Source of the DNA: Streptomyces albiflavescens
GTDB taxonomy: Bacteria > Actinomycetota > Actinomycetes > Streptomycetales > Streptomycetaceae
Length of the DNA stretch: 64,000 nucleotides
Assembly (NCBI RefSeq): GCF_014645835.1
Contig: NZ_BMMM01000003.1
Coordinates: 1-64,000, forward strand
Reading direction: 5' to 3'
The translations under genes were made by a program, and so were the position numbers. Positions 59,598 to 64,000 of this stretch are shown here, in pieces (the stretch's first letter is position 1; each line of letters starts with the position of its first letter). The notes under the pieces are model-generated. The model saw only the letters and a program-made list of their open reading frames with translations, ran no database searches and was not told the origin of the DNA.

Positions 59598-60899
59598 TCA
59601 GACCTCGTCGCGCGTCAACGCCAGCAACCGGTCCAGTACGCGCGACCCGCCGGCCCGTACACCGTCGTGCTCGAACTCGTCCGTCACCCAGGTGCGCAGA
59701 CCCCGGATGGCGCGGGCGGTGCGCAGGGAGTGCTCGGCGTCGACGTACATGTCGTCGTGGTAGACCGCCGCGGCGACCGGAACCTCGTTGGCGGCGAGGC
59801 GGGCGGGGTCGTACAGCGGCCGCCAGTCGGTACGGGCGGCCAGTTCCTCGGCGGTCTCGCGCAGGGGTCGCAGCGCCGGGTCGGTCTCGAACGTCCAGGG
59901 GTGCACGGACTCACCGGTGAACAGCAGCGGTCCGTCCTCGGTCAGCGTCTTGGCCGCGTCGAACTGCGGGAACTCGGCGCGCACCCGCTCGGCGGACCAG
60001 TCGGTGGGGCGGTCGCCCTGGGCGTAGCAGGCCTCATGGACGAGCGCGTACAGCGGGTGTCCGGCGTACGAGAGGAGGCTCTGCACGTCCTCCTGGAAGG
60101 CATCGGAGAGGGCCGGACCCTGCGGGGTACGGACGAAGGCCTCCTCCAGGAGGTAGTGCAGCCGGTGGCTGCCCTCGCTGCCGCCGAGGACGATGCCGAG
60201 CGACTGGAAGGCCTCGACGGTCAGGCGGTAGCCACCGTTGAGGACCGGCTCGTGCTGCAGGAGGTACTCCGCGATCTGGCGGGCCCGCTCGACGTCCTGC
60301 GGATAGCGCGCGTAGTGCGCGGCGACCTTGCGCTCGATGCGGGGATACGCCGCCCGGTAGACGTCGTCGGCGTGCCCGTCGAGCGAGGGCAGGCCACCGG
60401 TGATGGCGGCGGCGCGCAGCCCCTGGGGCGCGGTGGACAAGTAGTGCACCGCGCAGAAGCCGCCGAAGCTCTGGCCGAGCACGGTCCAGGGGGCGCCGCC
60501 GGTGAGCCGGGGGCGGATGGCCTCGCAGTCGCGGACGATGGAGTCGGCACGGAAGTGCGCGAGGTAATCGGCCTGTTCGCGCGGGCCGCCGCGCAGCGGA
60601 AGGGTCTGCCGGTTGGCGGGCGTGGAGTGACCGGTGCCGCGCTGGTCGAGGAGCAGCACCCGGAACTCCTTCAGCGCGCGGCCGAGCCAGGCCTGCTTGC
60701 CGACGAACCGGTTGGCGCCGAAGCCGGGGCCGCCTTGGAGGTAGACCAGCCAGGGGAGGTCCTGCTGTGCCTTGTCGCTCGCGACGACCTCGCGGGCGAA
60801 GAGCTCGATGCTCTCCCCCGCCGGGTCGTCGTGGTCGAGGGGCACGGCGAAGCGGTGGTCGGTGAGGACGACTCCGGGCTGGCGGTAGCTGACGGTCAA
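59598..60899 (-). CDS. Proline iminopeptidase-like alpha/beta hydrolase
   Basis: A peptidase S33-type hydrolase of about 433 residues. It carries the proline-iminopeptidase HGGPG variant YLQGGPGFGANR, the nucleophile TVLGQSFGGFCA and an acid near LLFTGESVHPW with DEFEHDG supplying the His. The TTG at 60899 with GGGAG 5 nt upstream fits the family's usual N-terminus (TVSYRQPGVVL). A GTG at 60947 extends it by 16 residues. The enzyme likely removes N-terminal proline from peptides. Monocistronic. Confidence 0.85.
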   Translation of the reverse strand: MTVSYRQPGVVLTDHRFAVPLDHDDPAGESIELFAREVVASDKAQQDLPWLVYLQGGPGFGANRFVGKQAWLGRALKEFRVLLLDQRGTGHSTPANRQTLPLRGGPREQADYLAHFRADSIVRDCEAIRPRLTGGAPWTVLGQSFGGFCAVHYLSTAPQGLRAAAITGGLPSLDGHADDVYRAAYPRIERKVAAHYARYPQDVERARQIAEYLLQHEPVLNGGYRLTVEAFQSLGIVLGGSEGSHRLHYLLEEAFVRTPQGPALSDAFQEDVQSLLSYAGHPLYALVHEACYAQGDRPTDWSAERVRAEFPQFDAAKTLTEDGPLLFTGESVHPWTFETDPALRPLRETAEELAARTDWRPLYDPARLAANEVPVAAAVYHDDMYVDAEHSLRTARAIRGLRTWVTDEFEHDGVRAGGSRVLDRLLALTRDEV

Positions 60900-61033
60900 C
60901 AGTGCTCCCGAGACGAACGGATTCAAGGCTGCGTCCCAGTTGAGCACATGTTCCGCAGGCCCCGGCGCCCGGGATCAAGAAAATCTACTGAACAGCGGCT
61001 CAGCCCTGCGGTCGACAGGAACTGAACAGCCGA

Positions 61034-62059
61034 TCAGCGTGCCGACAGACTGGAGCGGCGCACCACCAGTTCCGGCTGAAGCACGACCCGCCGGTGCGTG
61101 TGCGGCGCGGGCGAGGTCTCCGTCCCGATCTCCTCCAGGAGAAGTTCGGCGGCGAGGGCGCCCATGGTCACGGCGGGCTGGCGTACGGAGGTGAGCGGAA
61201 CGGCCGCGGCGGCCGCGAACTCGATGTCGTCGTAGCCGACGATCGCGAGGTCGTCGGGCACGCCGACGCCCGCGGCGTACATGGCCTGGAGGACGCCGAG
61301 CGCGAGCAGGTCGTTGGCACAGAAGACAGCGGTCGGGCGGTCGGCGAGGCCGAGGAGCCTGGCCCCGGCGTCGCGCCCCGCGGCCACGTCCAGACGCTCG
61401 GTGGGCAGCTCGCGCAGGCTGTCCGGGCCGAGCCCCGCCTCGGCCAGGGCGTTCAGGGCGCCCGTGCGGCGGTCCCTGACCTGGTTCAGTCCGGGCGGCC
61501 CGCTGACGTAGGCGATGGAACGGTGACCGGCGTCGACGAGGTGCCGTACGGCCAGCGCGCCGCCCGCCACGTCGTCGACCGAGACCGAGCACTCGGTGGT
61601 GCCCTCGGCGACCCGGTCGACCAGCACGAAGGGAATGCCGTTGCGGCGGAACGCCTCGATGTTGCGCCCGCTCGCGTCGGTGGGCGTCAGCAGCACCCCG
61701 CGCACGCGCTGCTCGGCGAAGAGCGACAGATAGTCGGCCTCCTCGCTCGAACTCTGCGCGCTGTTGCAGACCATCACACCGAGCCCGGCGTCCCGCGCGG
61801 CGCGCTCGGCGCCGCGCGCCACGTCCACGAAGAACGGGTTGCCCATGTCGAGGACCAGCAGGCCCATGATCCGACTGCGCCCCGCCCGCAGCTGACGCGC
61901 CGATTCGCTGCGCACGTAGCCGAGCCGGTCGATCGCGGACAGCACGCGAGCCCGGGTCTCGGAGGCGACCGAGTCGGGGCGGTTGATCACGTTCGACACC
62001 GTGCCGACAGAGACTCCGGCGGCACGGGCGACGTCCTTGATACCCACCGACTGGGCCAT
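61034..62059 (-). CDS. LacI family transcriptional regulator
   Basis: A 341-residue repressor. The HTH is GIKDVARAAGVSVGTVSNVINRPDSVASETRARV with the hinge RQLRAGRSRIMG. The periplasmic-binding-like sensor ends in VIGYDDIEFA.., and Arg/Asp contacts are in place. It lies downstream of, and on the same strand as, a BNR_4 protein and rhamnose mutarotase, so it probably controls the rhamnose-type locus that continues beyond the right edge. Confidence 0.92.
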   Translation of the reverse strand: MAQSVGIKDVARAAGVSVGTVSNVINRPDSVASETRARVLSAIDRLGYVRSESARQLRAGRSRIMGLLVLDMGNPFFVDVARGAERAARDAGLGVMVCNSAQSSSEEADYLSLFAEQRVRGVLLTPTDASGRNIEAFRRNGIPFVLVDRVAEGTTECSVSVDDVAGGALAVRHLVDAGHRSIAYVSGPPGLNQVRDRRTGALNALAEAGLGPDSLRELPTERLDVAAGRDAGARLLGLADRPTAVFCANDLLALGVLQAMYAAGVGVPDDLAIVGYDDIEFAAAAAVPLTSVRQPAVTMGALAAELLLEEIGTETSPAPHTHRRVVLQPELVVRRSSLSAR

Positions 62060-62135
62060 CAGGCGGGAACCTCCAGGAGAACGATAAGCGGCGGGCAGGC
62101 CATCACACTACCCGCGCAGGGTCCGAAGCCGGTGC

Positions 62136-63554
62136 TCATGCGGGCAGCCGGAAATCGACGACATGGAGCGGCGAGGGCGTCGTGCCGCTGGACCTCTCCT
62201 GGTACATGAACGAGAGGATTCCATCCTGCGAGACCCGGGTCTCATCGATCACGACCTCGCCGAAGGCGTTCAGACCGCTGCCGTCGTACAGAAGCGTCCA
62301 GTCGGTGTACCCGGAGGACTTCGAGGCACCGGCGATCCGGCCGAACGGCATGATCGCGTAGGCGTTGTCGTAGGTGTCGAGGACCAGCTTGGTGCGCTGG
62401 CTGGAGTTCAGGGCGATCGGGATCTCGGTCTTGGTCCAGGTGCCCGAGGAGTTCTTGCGGACGTGGAAGGCGCGGCCGTTGTTCGTCCGGTCGGTGACGT
62501 AGTTGGTGGTGCACTGGCCGAAGCGGCCTGGCACGTAGCTGATGATCGCGTGCGGCAGGCCGCTGGAGTCGATGGCCTGGCTCTCCTGGTTCATGAGGGA
62601 GTGGTCCGGGTTGAGGGAGTCGACGACGAGTCCCGCGTCGGTGACGGCGACGGTGTCGGAGCTTCCGGTGGTGCCGACGAGGGTGCCCGCGTCGTTGCGC
62701 CAGGTGCGGCCGCGGTCGGTGGAGTAGACGTAGCCCGTGTCGTGGTTGGTGATGCCGCCGCCGTTGCACATCACGGCGCCGTTCTGCTCGCGCCAGGTGA
62801 AGAAGGAGTGCAGTCGGCCCCCCGCGTCGTAGTCGATGCCGTGCAGATACATGTTGCGGGCGGTACTGGAGCCGTGCGAGCTGGTGTACGTCCCGGAGGA
62901 GCTGGACCACTCGCCGAGCGCGGTCCAGGACGAACCGTCGTACTCCGCCAGGGCGTTGCGGCCGTTTCCGGAGATGCCGACGCGATAGCTGAGCTGGAGC
63001 CTGCCCTCCGGGGTCGAGATGAACTGCGGGTAGGTGAACTGTGTCGTGAGCGCGAGCCCGTCGAGGGTCGTCTCCACGGCGCCGAAGACCGCTGAGGTCC
63101 ACGCCGGGGCGTTGTCGAGGAGCCCGGCCACCGACTTCACATAGAAGAAGCCGTCGCTGTGCGAGTCCATGTTGAGGTGCAGCCGCCCGTCGGTCCTGGA
63201 CACGCCCATGGAGATCACGTTGTGCGAGTCGGAGCTCTTGAGCTGGTGGGCGAGGGTGACCGTGGACCAGCTGGACGCGCCGAGCGCCCGGCGGGCGACG
63301 ACGGCGCTGCGGTCCGTGGTGTACCAGGCCGCGTACTGATAGCCCTTGTACGTCAACAGCCCGTTCTTCTGGAACGCGTTGTTGTTGACCAGGCCGTCGT
63401 AGGAGACGAAGAACAGGGCCTGGGCGTCGAGTCGGGTGGTTCCGGCCGGGGTGACCGAGGGGCCGGGATCGGCCGCACGGGCCGTACCGGCGGCGATACC
63501 GGGGCCTGCCACGGCTCCCAGCAGGGCACTGGCCAGCAGCGTACGTCTGTTCAT
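62136..63554 (-). CDS. Secreted BNR_4 (neuraminidase-like propeller) protein
   Basis: A 472-residue exported protein. MNRRTLLASALLGAVAGPGIAAGTARA is a twin-arginine/Sec signal (cleavage near residue 27). The remainder is a BNR_4-type seven-bladed propeller: FFVSYDGLVNNNAFQKNGLLTYKGYQYAAWYTTD, SSDSHNVISMGVSRTDGRLHLNMDSHSDGF, TYPQFISTPEGRLQLSYRVG and YDAGGRLHSFFTWRE. BNR_4 proteins include ulvan- and rhamnose-glucuronate-cleaving lyases. Its place beside rhamnose mutarotase suggests that it releases rhamnose from a plant or algal polysaccharide. Confidence 0.85.
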   Translation of the reverse strand: MNRRTLLASALLGAVAGPGIAAGTARAADPGPSVTPAGTTRLDAQALFFVSYDGLVNNNAFQKNGLLTYKGYQYAAWYTTDRSAVVARRALGASSWSTVTLAHQLKSSDSHNVISMGVSRTDGRLHLNMDSHSDGFFYVKSVAGLLDNAPAWTSAVFGAVETTLDGLALTTQFTYPQFISTPEGRLQLSYRVGISGNGRNALAEYDGSSWTALGEWSSSSGTYTSSHGSSTARNMYLHGIDYDAGGRLHSFFTWREQNGAVMCNGGGITNHDTGYVYSTDRGRTWRNDAGTLVGTTGSSDTVAVTDAGLVVDSLNPDHSLMNQESQAIDSSGLPHAIISYVPGRFGQCTTNYVTDRTNNGRAFHVRKNSSGTWTKTEIPIALNSSQRTKLVLDTYDNAYAIMPFGRIAGASKSSGYTDWTLLYDGSGLNAFGEVVIDETRVSQDGILSFMYQERSSGTTPSPLHVVDFRLPA

Positions 63555-63570
63555 GTCCGGGGCTCCTGGG

Positions 63571-63891
63571 TCAGGCGAGGTGGAAGACTTCGGTGAGGGG
63601 CTTCATGGCCTCGTCGGGTCTGGCGCCGTCCAGTGACTCGAAGAACGGCGCCATCTCCGCCTGCCAACGGGCATTGACATCGGCGGCCTCCATGCCGGCC
63701 TGTGCGGCCGCGAAGTCCTCGGTTTCCAGGTAGCCGACCAGCAGGCCGTCCTCGCGCAGGAAGAGCGAGTAGTTGTGCCAGCCGGTGGCCGAGAGCGCTT
63801 CGAGCATCTCGGGCCACACGGCGGCGTGCCGCTCGCGGTACTCGTCGAGGCGGTCCTCGCGGACCTTGAGCAGGAAACAGACGCGCTGCAT
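63571..63891 (-). CDS. rhaM: L-rhamnose mutarotase
   Basis: A 106-residue enzyme that interconverts the anomers of L-rhamnose. QRVCFLLKVREDRLDEYRERHAAVWPEML contains the catalytic His, and WHNYSLFLREDGLLVGYLETED and WQAEMAPFFESL complete the signature. It is full length for RhaM. The gene sits between a sugar-binding protein (63908 onwards) and the BNR_4 gene. Confidence 0.92.
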   Translation of the reverse strand: MQRVCFLLKVREDRLDEYRERHAAVWPEMLEALSATGWHNYSLFLREDGLLVGYLETEDFAAAQAGMEAADVNARWQAEMAPFFESLDGARPDEAMKPLTEVFHLA

Positions 63892-63907
63892 GAAGTGCCG
63901 CTCCGAA

Positions 63908-64000
63908 CTAGAAGTTGAACTGGTCGATGTTCTTCGCGTTGAAGACGGTCGGCTTGCCCAGGCTGATCACGCCGTCCTTGCCGATGGTGAAGGAGCCCAT
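63908..64000 (-). CDS. Sugar (rhamnose) ABC transporter binding protein, C-terminus, partial
   Basis: Only the last 30 residues lie in the window: SFTIGKDGVISLGKPTVFNA and KNIDQFNF, then TAG. The pattern KDGVISLGKPTVFNAKNIDQF is that of the end of rhamnose-type periplasmic binding proteins. The stop is 16 bp before the mutarotase start. The rest is beyond the right edge. Confidence 0.65.
   Translation of the reverse strand: MGSFTIGKDGVISLGKPTVFNAKNIDQFNF

Overview
The window is chromosomal DNA of a high-GC actinomycete, almost certainly a Streptomyces. The evidence is very high third-position GC, GGAGG-type ribosome sites, GTG/TTG starts, many ATGA/GTGA overlaps, a TTAGG-type iron box, two repeat families I associate with Streptomyces intergenic DNA, and families typical of the genus (DUF574 methyltransferase, VanZ, CYP102B-like P450, STAS-ANTAR, ABATE/CGNR, MmyB-type XRE). 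No rRNA, tRNA, CRISPR array or replication origin was seen.

Layout. 1-4147 is a nest of TA-targeting mobile DNA: a frameshifted IS701-type transposase tail, a dihydrofolate-reductase-like gene between two like-oriented IS ends, an IS630-type element with a split transposase and a pRiA4b ORF-3-like passenger, and a roughly 200-bp MITE-like element interrupted by an intact IS630-type element. 4260-9385 holds a GlxA-type regulator with a divergent quinone oxidoreductase, then an alcohol/aldehyde dehydrogenase pair divergent from a MarR regulator with two clear operators. 9641-15316 holds a STAS protein, an EF-Tu paralogue, a PRPP synthetase paralogue, a TetM/OtrA-type ribosomal protection GTPase and a DUF4230 protein. 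16410-20138 is a compact six-gene Mrp-like cation/proton antiporter operon without the large A subunit. 20418-29835 holds dehydrogenases, a decayed SpoIIE-type phosphatase, VanZ, a secreted GH16 beta-glucanase with a ricin-type lectin domain, two overlapping secreted I36-like proteins, a PHP protein, a DUF574 methyltransferase, an SDR and an alpha/beta hydrolase.

29927-35260 is a formate dehydrogenase operon (catalytic, iron-sulphur and NrfD-type membrane subunits) in which the catalytic position is cysteine rather than selenocysteine. 35370-41420 holds a ROK regulator divergent from a sugar ABC transporter and a GH1 beta-glucosidase. The operator-like 23-bp element of this locus recurs with 19/23 identity over the -10 region of the GH16 gene 14 kb away. 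The simplest reading is a beta-glucan module: secreted GH16 cleaves polymer, the binding lipoprotein and two permeases import oligosaccharides, GH1 hydrolyses them inside the cell, and ROK controls both loci. No ATPase is encoded here, so a shared MsiK-type ATPase is presumed.

41418-41645 is a MITE whose two ends supply the stop codons of both convergent flanking genes. 41643-63554 is a mixed region: APH-like kinase, FBP-domain protein, XRE/MmyB regulator with a tautomerase, STAS-ANTAR protein, quinone oxidoreductase/CGNR divergent pair with a large operator, FUSC-type membrane protein, lactonase, iron-boxed DUF2470 protein, TetR/P450 pair, pentapeptide-repeat protein, DECR-like SDR, SigJ-type ECF sigma factor, enoyl-CoA hydratase and peptidase-like hydrolase. 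The right edge (61034-64000) is the start of an L-rhamnose-type sugar locus: LacI regulator, secreted BNR_4 protein, rhamnose mutarotase and the tail of a sugar-binding protein.
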